A DNA stretch of 64,000 nucleotides from Anticarsia gemmatalis (Eukaryota > Arthropoda > Insecta > Lepidoptera > Erebidae), in assembly GCF_050436995.1 (NCBI RefSeq), contig NC_134774.1, positions 2,602,501 to 2,666,500 of the forward strand, in the 5' to 3' direction. The position numbers were made by a program, and so were the translations under genes. The notes under the pieces are model-generated. The model did no database searches. It saw only the letters and a list, made by a program, of their open reading frames with translations, and was not told where the DNA came from. Numbering within the stretch: the stretch's first letter is position 1; the number at the start of each line of letters is the position of its first letter. Below are positions 23,301-37,100 of the stretch, in pieces.

Positions 23301-26300
23301 TACCCTAATATATATTACCTACTTATTACCTCACTATTACTAGTAATTATCCTACAATATTTCATCATGACCACATTATTACTCAGTCTACCTCCTACCT
23401 TCAAACGACTACTCGCATAGCCTACTAGTCTCAATGATCATATCTTCAACTTACCTCAAAACTTCTCGACTTTACCCTTCAATTTCTCAATCTTATCCCT
23501 TACATCAAAAGCCCGTATTACTCACATCGGCTCCTAGTCTCCATGGTCATGTCTTCAACTTACTCCACAATATCTTAACTTTACCCCATTTTTGCTAATT
23601 GACTTACAATTTTTCAACCTTACCCTTTGCATCAAAAGCCCGCATAACTCACATCGGCTCCTAGTCTCAACAATATCTCAATTTTACCCTCTACTATTTC
23701 GACTTTACCCTACAATTTTTCAACCTTACCCCATACACTAAAAAGCCCGCACTACTCACATCGGCTCCTAGTCTCAACAATATCTTAACTTTACCCTATT
23801 TTTGCTCATTACCCTACAATTTCTCAACCTTACCCCTTACATGAAAAGCCCATATTACTCACATCGGCTCCTAGTCTCAACAATATCTTAACTTTACCCT
23901 ATTTTTCCACCTTACCCCTTACATGAAAAGCCCGTATTACTCACATCGGCTCCTAGTCTCAACAATATCTTAACTTTACCCTATTTTTCCACCTTACCCC
24001 TTACATGAAAAGCCCGTATTACTCACATCGGCTCCTAGTCTCAACAATATCTTAACTTTACCCTATTTTTCCACCTTACCCCTTACATGAAAAGCCCGTA
24101 TTACTCACATCGGCTCCTAGTCTCAACAATATCTTAACTTTACCCTATTTTTCCACCTTACCCCTTACATGAAAAGCCCGTATTACTCACATCGGCTCCT
24201 AGTCTCAACAATATCTTAACTTTACCCTATTTTTCCACCTTACCCCTTACATGAAAAGCCCGTATTACTCACATCGGCTCCTAGTCTCAACAATATCTCA
24301 ATTTTACCCTTCTTTTTTGCTCACTACCTTACAATATCTCCACCTTAACCCATACATTGAAAAGCCCGTATTACTCACCTCGGCTCTTAGTCTCAACAAT
24401 ATCTTAATTTTACCCTATTTTTGCTCATTACCCTACATTTTTTTTTGCTTTACCCTATTTTTCCACCTTACCCTATACATCAAAAGCCCGTACTACTCAC
24501 ATCGGCTCCTAGTCTCCATGGTCATGTCTTCAACCGGCTCAAACTCCGTGTCGGTGTCGAGATCGTCGCTCGTCTGAAGTTAGTCACACATGCAAGCAAA
24601 CAATCACATGAAGCATGCAACACTAGCGCGATATGGGCTTTGTCCTAATGGACAACTTGTACGGCGGCCAGTTTCATTGAAAATAGCCGGAGTTATAGTA
24701 GTGGCTCATGGCTAGTTATTTTAAATGGAATTTACAAACAAAACCCACGGATAAAACGACACATGACAAATTAACACAATCACATTAGAAGTGATTTTGA
24801 GTGAATTACAATTTGTTTCTTAATTATATGAAAAAATGGATAAGTAATTACCATATCATTAGAAAAATAATCAATGCAGATTGACGCAAAATAATATTAT
24901 GCGGACGTAAATGGAAGGGCTAGTAGGGGACGCCCGAGAAAGACATACACAGATCATATCGGTGATGTGTTGTAAAAAGGTCAGGTGCTTCTCGTAACCG
25001 GCGGTCCTGTATGACAACATGTATGTATGTGAATGAAGCAATGGAAGTTTGTAAGGATAGTACCAAGTGGCGTTCTCTGGTCTCTGCCCACCCCTATGAG
25101 GAAAAAGGCATGATTCTGTATATGTGTAGTAATTATATACATAATATCCTGACGGTTATACCCGAATGTATAGACAAGTGTATGAAATACACACGCCACT
25201 TACAATGTTAGATCATGTAATAGACGGGCAAGCTTAAACAGGACACTATACTTAGAGAAATTGAGGCGCTCATAGCCAGTTGCGCTCACCGGTCGGTAAA
25301 CGATCTGTGGGCTAAGCAACCGTTGGCGCGGTCATTCTATAGATGGGTGACCGCATAGTGGTATTTGAACTGAGCATCTCCGTACTTTAGAGGGCACGTA
25401 AAAAGTCGGTCCCGGTTGTTGTCAATTAAGATAACAGTCGTTAAGTCATGTCAAAGGCCTTTCGTGCGGCTTGAACAACTTTGACACTAGGTAGACCACT
25501 AACCATACGATAGATAAACTAAAAGAAAAAGTTGTAAATCGCTCAAAATTAAATCATCTTTGAGCAGTTTCACGGGGCGTTGCATCTGAGAGTTTTAAAG
25601 GAGTCTAACACCAAAGTCACTGACCTACCGACATGAGTACTTGAAAAAAAAGAAATGCTGACATTTTATGTTATGTGTCGGTAGATCGACGACTTTGGGG
25701 TAGAGACTATAATATACTGTAGTATAATAAAGTATACAGAAAATGCACTAAGTATAATGTATACTTGCACTTTTCCGTAAAGAGCTATTTCTATAACAAA
25801 TACCACAGGACCACAAGCCATTAACTTAAAAGAGAACATTGCCAAGCATAATTTTTATAAATTATAATAAATAATTTTGTTTATTTCCAAAGTAAATTAT
25901 CTGTATCAAACCTTCAGCTGCATAAGCCTTTAGCTGATGCTTTAAATTCAGATTTTCGTATGCCTGCGCAAGCCTGCAAGGCTCTGTCTATCAAGTTGTT
26001 CAACTATACTTTGATAACCCTCGATGGACGCTCGTGAAACTGCTCTTAAAATCTAGCATAGCAGTTAAAACCCTACATCGACAACACAATGATACCAGGC
26101 ACACATGAACAATAAGGAGCTTATCGTATGCTCTCACATTTGCTGCGAGTCTCCAGGGTATAGTGCTCGTCTAGTTCCACATCTTCAGGGTCTAGCTCCT
26201 CCTCATCCTATATCATAAACCATCAACTATAAGCCTTATCATAGTAGAAATAACGTCCATTATCAAATGACAACATTTTTCTGCAGCTGAAAAAAAATCT

Positions 26301-29300
26301 TACAAGTACCAGGAGGTCATGGATAATGAGGAGCTTCAATCTGGTTTCTCTCTGAGAGGTTATCTTACCGTAACGTAGTTAAGAGATAAAGAGAAGTTTG
26401 GGAGAATGGTGCAAGGAAAAGGTGGGGGTGGATAATTTGGTCTGGAAGATATTCAAGAGCTAAGCCCCGAATAAAAACTGAGCACTACAATTAGTAGCTT
26501 ATTATCGGAAAAGAGAAAAGATCAACATTTCCGAATATATCTGCTGAAATAAAATAATAATTTAGTAATAGTATATGTTTCATACATACTATAATGCGAA
26601 AAAACTTTTCCCCGACCTCATATTAAATTATGCTTACAACAACGTTCGTAATTAAGCCAACGTATATACAGATGTTAAGGTCGAAGGTCAAAGGTCACAA
26701 GGTCAAAGGTCACAAGGTCAACTCACTCTGTTCATAAGCACAGCACGCCTGATCTCCCTGACGGCATCGTACACAAGTCTCGAGGCGTCTATAAAGTCGT
26801 TCTCGTCGAGAGCAGCGCCGGCGCCGCCGCCCAGCGCGGACACTGCCGCGTCGACGCGCACGCCGAATTTTGACATCACTGGAACAAAGAGAAAAGGTTT
26901 ATTGTAGTATGAATGAATTAGCCATAATATAGCTTAGGTAATCGATCTGTGGGTAAAGCAACCGTCGCAAGGTCGTTTTATAGATGGGTGAGGCATAGTG
27001 GTATTTGAACTGAGCGTCTCCCTGCTTCGGAGAGCTCGTAAAAAGTCGGTCCTGTTTGGTGTCTACTAAGATAACAGTCGTTAAGCCATGTCAAAGGCCT
27101 TCGGGCGGCTTGAACAATTTTGACACTAGGTTGACCACTAACCATACGATAAGAAGAAGATTGAGAACCTTCTCCTTTTTTGAAATCGATTAAAAAGCCG
27201 AATTAGAATATTGATTGGCTACTCCAAAATCGAACTCGAGACTTAACTGGTTTAAGTCACCTCGCCACTACCAGTGCATCGAGAGGTTCGATTCCCACAC
27301 GGAATAAATATTTGTGCGATCCACATATAATTGTTTCGGGTTTGGTTGTACTTTGTGTCCGTTGTTTTGTATGTTTGTAAAAGTTCTCGCGATACAAGAG
27401 CAATTCTTAATGAGGGAGAAGTCTTTTGGACTTTTTCTAACCAAAAAAAAATTCTGGTGCTCCGCTCCTATAGGTCGAGATGTTATATAGCCTTCCTCAA
27501 TAAATAGGCTACCCAACAGAAAAATAATTTATCAATTCGAACCAGTAGTTTGCTGAGATCAGCGCGATCAACCAAACTAAATAACTTGTTTGTTTCCAAA
27601 CATCAGGTATAGATGTGAAAAACTGCCAAAAACAAGGGAAAACCATGGCAAATTATTAGTACACTACTAATATTATAAATGTGAAGGTTTGTGAGAATAT
27701 ATGTATGTATGTATGGATGTTTGTTACTCTTTCACACAAATACTACTGAACCGATTACGATGATTTTTTTTCTTTCTTTTTTTATATAAATTTGGTATGT
27801 ATATTTAAATTTGGTATATAGGTAGCTGAAGACCCAGAATAACACATAGGCTACTTTTTATACCGGAGTTCCCGAGGGGTCGGGATACACGGGAAGGGTT
27901 TACACGCGGCCCATGCCGCGGGTCTCTAATACAAAATAAATCTGTATATTTGTAAATACAGGTAGTTTTTGAAGTGCGAGTTTAATCTCAAACACACAAA
28001 CACACAGAAATTAACGTAACCTTGTAGATACAAATATTGTTTATGTTAATACATTATTTACTTTACTAATTCTATGTGTAATATTTGTATATAGGGTTGT
28101 CAACAACCCGCGCGGCGACTCTCGTGAAAATCCATACTTATGTATTGCTCTAAAAAAAAAAAGTTTTTTCTTCCAGAAACATATAACGGGAAAGGTTTTG
28201 AATCTAAAATTGTTAAATTAATTATATTATTTATTTAGTGTTTATAAGATGATGACTTCTTTCATTAGATAATACGGCTGACTTAGCTCATAACCATTAT
28301 TAACTCATAACACCATGTAATTCGATCGAAACGTCGGGTAAACAAATAACAAATAAGGAATCCTAAAATATATATTTTTTTAGAAACACTCAATGCTAAA
28401 AACAAAAAATGCTGGTGCTGTAGTTTTAACGGGATTAAAATTTCAAACGGGGATGGGAACAGTGGGATTATATTGTACTACACTCGGTCGAAGTCAGGCC
28501 GAGCCACTAGTTCAAAAATAAATAATATTCATTTATGAAAGTCCAACACGTCTCCTTTTTCATTACGCGATCCTTGCCCAGCAGTGGGACATTAATGGGT
28601 TAAATTTATTTATTATCCGTTTATGAAATGTCTCGTGCGTGGCAGCCCTACGTCAAAGCTCACAGGGTCACGGTTAATGACGCAACTTGTGTACATCATT
28701 ACTAAGCGTCGTTACCTTATAATATAATATGTAAACAACTATCCCACTGCTGGGCTAGTGGACATAATGTATAAGGCACAAAACACAGGACAAACGATAA
28801 TGTATTAGATCAATAAGGTATTTCACTACTGGGTTCTTAAGTAGGCATTAAACGCTGGTAAATAGTTGTTATAGTAGGTTCGATTCCCACACAAAACAAG
28901 GATCTAGGTAATTCACAAATAGGGGCATCGTGTCTGGCTGTGCTATGAGTCCATTGTTTGTAAAAGTTACTGTTGTATTTAATACATAAGTCTATCTATT
29001 TCTCTTTAGGACGGAGCTGAAACATAAGCTACGTTTTCTCTCAATAATCAACCCCTAAGCGCCTGAATTAGGGGATGAAAATATGTGTTAATCTAATTTT
29101 AATTTAGGTTAGGTAGTAGACTATAATACTATGTAAGTACATATGTGCAAATCTATACTAACATTATAAAGCTGAAGAGTTTGCTTGTTTGAACGCGCTA
29201 ATCTCAGGAACTACTGGTCCGACTTGAACAATTATTTCAGTGTTAAATAGCTCATTTATTGAGGAAGGCTATAGGCTATTATATCATCACGCTACGACCA

Positions 29301-31114
29301 ATTAGAGCAGAGTACCAGTAAAAAATGTTACAAAAACGGGGAAAATTCTGACCTATTCTCTCTTATGTGACGCAAGCGAAGTTGCGCGGGTCAGCTATCG
29401 TGATATAAGATCTTTTTTAATGTAACTTATTAAGCAATAAATTATTTGAATTTATTACGGGAGGAGATCCTTGCCCAGCCGTGGGTTATATTGGTTATTT
29501 TTTTTTTACATAAATTTATATGGCTACCATAAGTAAAGTCGTAGTAAATAGCCAGTGTACAAGTAGTATTCTCTTCTCAATGCTGCGATATGGTCAATAA
29601 TGTAAGGTCCGTCAAGTCGGAGGCCTGTGTACACAAACATTGATTGCGCAGCGCCACGTAAAGGTGAAGGCTTTACGTTAGACTTATGAGTTTCGTAGAT
29701 GAGACGACTAATATATCAATATATATGGTTCGAATGCTGTACCTTGACTTGTACGATTATTAGCCATAAGGTAATAGGTTCGATTCCCGGATTTTGGTTT
29801 ATTGATTGTATCTATAGACTTGTACTACTAGTGGCCATAAGGTAATAGGTTCGATTCCTGATTTTGGTCTTTTGATTGCTTAACGTTTTTTACTTTATTT
29901 ACTTATTTTATTATATTTTTACCAGACCCTAAACAAATATCAAAAGGACATGAATATTTACCTTATATATAAAATTCTCGCGTCACAGTTTTCGCTGCCA
30001 TACTCCTCCGAAACAGCTTGACCGATTCTCATGAAATTTTGTGAGCATATTGAGTAAGACTGAGAATCGGCCAACATCTATTTGTCATGCGTCATAATTA
30101 AAAGAAAAAAAAAAACAACGTTTGCCGGGTCAGCTAGTAATAATTATAAAAATAACAACCTTTTTATAACAAAGCAAATAATACAAGCTTCTCTTTCTAA
30201 CTGAAAACGAACGAAAAAAACGAAGTTAAAGAAAAGTTTTTTTAATACGCTTGCCACGTCTATACGTTTCTAAAGCCTACAAGTCGTAGGTCAAGGAACA
30301 TAGCAAATGATCTATGACCCACCGCCGGTTCATTTCAGGAAACGTTATAACAACATACAATACAACCTTAAAATAAAACTGTCCTATAATTAATTTAAAC
30401 TGTTTGTCTGTACGGATGTTATGTATCAATGACTATGCTGATTTTGATAGGAATTTATAGGTTAAATAGATGTGACAGTGCGATTTGTTATGTAAATAAA
30501 CTTAGCGTTATTTACTTCACAAAGATGTATGAATGTATATTGGCTATCCGTCGGTAGCATTTCATTAAAATCGGTTTAGTAATTTAGAAGTAAAGTCAGA
30601 ATAATTAAAAGTCGAATCGAATAAAATTAATAAGCGACCTCGTTAGCCAAAAAACTTTATTTGAAAATAGATGCGTTGATGTCTTTTGTATGGTACTATA
30701 GGTATGTGATTTTTACTAGAGTTGCATTAGGTAACTAAGTAGTAAGCTAGGGTAAAGTCCCTAAAAAGCTTTAAAAATTAAGTAATACTATTCACATTTA
30801 TATTTGTAATACACTTTTCCGAATACAGTGAATTAGTTCAATACAAAAGACATCAACGCGTTCCTTTAAAATGTATCTTTTAACGTACAAGCTTTAGATA
30901 TTTGATTCAAAATTAAGATGTTATCAGAGATAATTTGTGGCTTTAAAATATCACCCCTGTTATACCCGAAAAAATAGGTAGAGACACACGAATAACGTAC
31001 ATCCACGTTTCGCTATCAAAAACGTTAGACTCATGTAATAATGGGCGATTTTAAAATTATTTAATATCGAACAGCAACCAAAACCGGATTTCTATTCTGA
31101 GTATTCTAAAAGTA

Positions 31115-31146
<32 letters not shown>

Positions 31147-34100
31147 CGTCAGGAAAATGCATTACTGCATGTCCCGCTCCAGGGAGGTAGCGGGGGTCTG
31201 TCGGGCTCTCCCGCCGGCTAGGCGTTCCGGCTTTTAAATTTGGGCATACCGACTAAAAACCTGACGGTGTTCCTTCAACTGTCACCATAAAGTGGCCAGG
31301 ACGCGGTACCTCCGATTGGATACTCCGCGTCCTAGCCGGTGACGGCCCGCTTTGGATGCGGGCCCACCTTCGAGCGGGGGCGGGCATGAATATTGCCCCC
31401 CCTAGCTCTCCACTTCAAGGGGGTATGCCAGGAACACACAGCACACCCCCACCTCTCGGACCTGTTCCCTGTTCAGGCGACGGAGCGTTCCGCCTCCGCC
31501 GCCCACAGGTCCGCGTCACGGGGGCCGGAGATCGTCCCGGCGCCTGCGACGCCCGGTGCGTCTAGCGCGGGATGGGAGGGGAGCGTTAATTTCCCGCTCC
31601 CGTTCCGAAGCCTCTTTTGCGGAAATTACATTTTCGCAAAATGAGGCGACGGCCGACCACGCTGCCTCGCTCCCGACCATGGACAGAACCACAGCCGAGA
31701 GCGAGAGGTCGCTCCCGACCACCCCGATTAACTCACGGCGCTGCGACGACCACGCCTGGCAGTCTGCCAGCGTATGCAGCGCCGTATCGGGGCAGTCACC
31801 ACAATGATGGCACCTGGGCGTCTGCTCACGGCCTATACGACACAGGTACTTGCCGAAACATCCGTGTCCGGTCAAGACCTGCGTCAGCCGAAATGTGAGC
31901 GCGCCGTGCCCTCTCTCCAGCCACTCCGTGACCGCCGGCCGCACGGCCTCGATAGTGACGAGGCCGGCGCTGGGGTTCTCCAGTCGTCGCTTCCACGATT
32001 CTAAAAGTACCTGCTTTGGGAATAGAACCCAGGTACTCAAAATTAGCATAATATCAGCAGTATTAAAGCACAGAGGCAGATGAAAACCATGCTCGTTAAA
32101 TATTTTTTTCATACAGCAATAAATTTTATTCATATTTCGTCACGCCAATAAAAATGATTTATTAAGACATATCGTATCATTTATTATTTATTTGATACGT
32201 GCTCTTGCCTGCGACTTCGTTCGCGCGGAGTGTAGTTATATACATTATACACAATATCACGCCTGTTATACCCGAAAAGGTAGGCATAGGTGTATGAAAT
32301 ACTCTCACGTTTTGTCGTTAACAATGTTAGTCTTATGTAATAGGGAGTGCTAGAAAAAGGCCAACAGTATTTCGCTCGACACGGGAATTGAACCCGAGAC
32401 CTTATGATCAGCAGTCGGATAGACTATAGTTCCGCATAGTTTCCGTTGAAATAAGGTTATAAAAGAAAACTATGTTATTTATCCCCAACCTACACTTGTC
32501 AGCTTGGTAGACTCAAGGCCTAACTCCTCCCTCATTCGAGAGGAGACGATTGCCCAGCGGTGGAATCACAATGCGTTATAAAGATGTCCTTTCCCAAATC
32601 TCAATTATCTTTATAAAAAAAAATCATCCAAATCGATTCACAGTTTTTGGCATGATGTAGTGACAGACAGATTTTAGAGTTTATAATATTAGTAGTGATT
32701 AGTTGTTTATTCCCAGAGACAATAAACTTTTGTATGTCAATGTCGAATTCTTAGGAAAATATCACAAATTCATGCGTATGTATAATATTATTTATGTTGA
32801 GGAAAACATCATGAGCAATGTCATGTGTGAGAGTTGTTTAAACAGTTGTTGTAGTAATGTAAAGTGTCACTTGATCACTGTGATGGACTCTACTCTCTCA
32901 TTACGAGAGCTTTGCCCAGCAGTGGGACAGTAATGAATTAAAACTCTTTTATATTAAAGCTGATCTACTATTAAAGATGGTTAAATCTAGCTCAGTGGCG
33001 CAGTCAGTAGTGTATACGACTGCTAATCTCGAAGTTACGGGTTTAATTCTCTGGTCGGCAAAGTACTAATAGTCTTCTTATTCATATTACATTAGAGGCC
33101 GCCCGCGACTTCGACCGTACCCTAGAGAACTCCGGGATAAAAAGCCTTTATGTTATTCTGGGTCTTCAGCTACCTATATACCAAATTTCATCGTAATCGG
33201 TTCAGTAGTCTTTGCGTGAAATAGTAACAAACATCCATACATACATACATTCTCACAAACTTTCACATTTATACTATTAGTAGGATTATTCTCAAACGGA
33301 GCCCGTAGGATGGTAACTTGCCCTATGACAATTTACTCCGGGAAACCATTCCAAGCGGGCGAAGTCGCAAGGCAAAACAAGTTAAATATTTTTTGCGAAT
33401 TCTTTAATTAATGTCAAGGTCGATATTTCAGCGTTTGACCGTAATTGCGCTTACAAATATTAAGTATAATGAGTGAAACTAAAGCCTTAATGTTTTCAAC
33501 TATCATTAGTGAATCAGCGTAATCTTTCTTCCAACTATGTTGGAGTCGGCTTCCAGTCTCACCGGATGCAGCGGAATACCAGTATTTTACATGCAGCGAC
33601 TGTCTATCTGACCTCCACAACACAGTTACCTAGACTATAATACGATACCCCAGGGTAAGACCGGTCGTCAGACTTTCAAGCTTCTGACTAGCGGTTTGAC
33701 ACAATTTAACGTGCCTTCCGAAACACGGAGGGACTCGATATGTATAAGATGGTCACCCATCCACAGAAAAACTGTGTTAAAAATAATAGTCACGTTGTTA
33801 TAACGATGTAGAAAAAATGTGAGTGAGATTTGTTTAGGGCAGTCGCTGCTCCACTCGAGAGGTCGTGGGTTCGATTCCTACGCGGAATACATATTTGTGC
33901 GATCCACAAATAGTTGTTTCAGATCTGGTTGTACTTTATGTCCGTTGTTTGTATGTTTGTAAAATCCCCCGCGACACAAGAGCAATTCTTAGTGCGGGAG
34001 TTGAGAGTGTAATTTTGCTTTAATAACCAATAAATATAAAGTTTAGTTTTTGCTTTAAAGACGAGATTTTGTTAACAAATTTGGTTACTTTCATAAGCCC

Positions 34101-37100
34101 GAAGGCTTGTTTCGTAAACTAGAACCTTTTGAGCGTAGGTCGCCATTGTCCGCGGTGTCGTAAGAACATAGTCAAATGCCATCGTAGTGTAATACTTATT
34201 TATAATTAATGTATGTCTGTGTGTCTGTCAATCCGTGATGTAATACTTTTGTGTACAGAGGACAAGCTTATATTTGCAAAGATGAGACCAAATTGATGAT
34301 TTGAGGTGCGTAGTATTCGTAACCGGCGGTTATCTATACTAATATTATAAAGCTGAAGAGTTTGTTTTGTTTGTTTGTTTGAACGCGCTAATCTCAGGAA
34401 CTACTGGCCCGTTTTGAAAAAATCTTTCAGTGTTAGATAGCCCATTTATTGAGCAAGGCTAGGCTGTATATCATCACGCTACGACCAATAGGAGCAGAGT
34501 ATCGGTAAAAAATGTTACAAAAACGGGAAAAATTATGACCCATTCATTAACGTGACTTTACGACTGTTATTTTAATTGACAACAACCGGGACCAACTTTT
34601 TACGTGCCCTCTAAAGCACGGAGACGCTCAGTTCAAACACAATGCCAAAGCCACAGGTCAGTTATACAACTGAATGAAAGATGTTATAAGCTTGTCCTCC
34701 ATATAACTTACACAATGAGGCAATACCGTAAGAGAACGCATTTTTTTCTTAGAAATATTTCGTAACACTTATTAACAAGTTATTATTAGTTATTTATATA
34801 CTTTCTTGACATTTAACTATATTGCGATAAATTTATTTTAACACACGACAATGATTGACATCTACTGTTGAAAGATTTTGTCGAAAACCTATGTGCTAAT
34901 ATGAAAAGTTGCCTTCAGAGGAGCTCATGGGTAAATAACAACAATCGCGCGAACCGATCTCTCAGGTTAAGCTATACTTTTCGAGGTTGTTCATTGGATA
35001 GGTGACCATCTAACTCATATTGAGTTCCGACCGAACTGCCTGCTGACTGCCTCTGTGGCGCGGTCGGTAGTATATGCGGCTGCCGTGCGAGAGGTCTCGG
35101 GTTCGAATCCTGGGTCGGGCCAAAAAGTCTTTTCTGAGATTTTCTGTTAAGAATTTCTTAGAGATTGCCCGGAGTTGGGAAGTTGAGGTCGAAGACCTCC
35201 GTGCCTCGGAGAGCACGTAAAGCCGTCGGTCCTGCGCCTGACCTCTCACTGGTCGTGTCGGTTATCCGTCCCACCAAACTATGAGAGTGATGGAATAGAG
35301 AGTGTACCTGTGTATTGTGTGCACACTTGGACACTATAAACAAAGTCCTGCACAGATGGCCAGTTTCAATGAAACTGACCGCCGTAGCCGTATATCGGCT
35401 AGGAGGACATTATCATTATTGAGTTCCTCCGTGTTTCGCAAGGCACGTTAAATTGTGGGTCCCGGCTGTCATTTTCAAAGATCTTTGACAGTCGTTAACA
35501 GTAGTCCGAAGCTTGAAAGTCTGATAACCAGTCTTACCAAGGGGTATCATGTTATATCTCGCATCATGGTTGTGGAAGTTCTATAGGCAATCGTTACATG
35601 TACAATACTGGTATTCAGCTGCATCCGGTGAGACTGCTAGCTGACTCCAACATAGTTGGAAGAAAGGCTAGACTAATAATGACTTGGTACACACCTCGGC
35701 CTTGCAAGGTCGATATTTCTCGCTTCATTTTGTCCTATTTATTTAATTCCATACAACTAACCTTTATAAAAGGAAGTATTTATTAACTAGATCTTGAAAG
35801 ACTGCTGCAGTTCAATGAAGTTATTTTTAAATTCTGATATTTGTGGATCGCACAAATAATTGTTGCGTGTTGGAATTGAACCCACAACTATCCGACGCTC
35901 TGGTAACGGAGTATTGACCACCTTAACCACTGCGCCATGGTCATTGGTTCTTTTAAACATTACCGAGCGATGACTCTGGGCAAAATAAGCTGTTAATATG
36001 TTATGACTTGCAAAACTAAATGGTTGAATATTAAGGTAATATAGTGATATATACATTTTAGCATGTTAATGATGATATTCTTGATATCTCTCATGTTTTA
36101 TATTAGACTAGGTTTTACATGCGACTTTATCTAAACACAAAATACTTTCAGTGACTAAAATTAAACAGGTATTCTCTATTAATTGTGCGATCCACAAATA
36201 ATTGTTTCGGGTCTGGTTGTACTTTGTGTCCGTTGTTTGTATGTTTGTTAATGTCTTCGCGACACAAGCGCAATTCTTTGTTTTATATGAGGGAATTATC
36301 TTTTTTTTTAGATTACACACACAAGTCCATTGAAATGTAACGTTCTTTAGGTTTTAGCTTACGTTTTTCAGACGCTTAAGTTTCAGTTTGTAGGGTCGTT
36401 GTCCCCCAGGCTTAAATCCTTTATTTTAAGATAGCTAATATATGTTATACAATATGCCTACTTCCTGTTATATGTGAGCATCCAGCTCCGGGTTGGTAGT
36501 TTTAGAGATAACGAGGCACAAACGAATATATTTTTTTAAACATTTTACATTTCATAAGCACAGACTAGTTGACACGCTCAGCTAACGAGTGATTCGTTAA
36601 AATAAATATAGGTATGTTTTTTTTAAATGACCTCGTTACAAACTTGGAAGTATCTATCTTTGTACTTAATTTCATCAAGAACGGTTCCGCTGTCGAGCCG
36701 TAACAACATGACAGAAAGACAGCCTTTCGCATTTATAATAATGGTATATACCTAAACAGTTAAATCTACGAGGTTGATTATCTCAAAATAGGTTCAGTTG
36801 TTTCAGAGTTAAATCCGAACAGACATACAGTTTCCTTCCTTTATATGTATGTAAATGTATGTTTATTTTGTATGTAAACATGTATTCAATCAAAAGGTCT
36901 CCTGCCTCACATATGTATGTAAAACAACCGGTCGGGTCACGGGATCGGTTCTAGACTCGAGTAATAAACTTTATAACATTTTTGTTTGTATTTATAACTG
37001 TCCTACCCATATTCTCCTCTCGTAATGAGAGAGTAGAGTCCATCACAGTGATCAAGTGACACTTTACGAGGGTCGATCCAAAAGTAATGATAATCGGCTA

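Noticed and set aside
22884..23343. Long open frames on both strands (117 and 147 codons) with repeated MTPLFLNITLQYI-type units
   Set aside because: They follow from the 42-bp tandem repeat, whose length is a multiple of three; no codon constraint, no splice or promoter context.
23405..24500. CRISPR-like array of regular repeats
   Set aside because: Eukaryotic intron; units are directly adjacent tandem copies that include spacer-like parts, and they derive from exon 17b.
31356..32083. Several GC-rich plus-strand frames
   Set aside because: Antisense of the R1-like ORF2 fragment.
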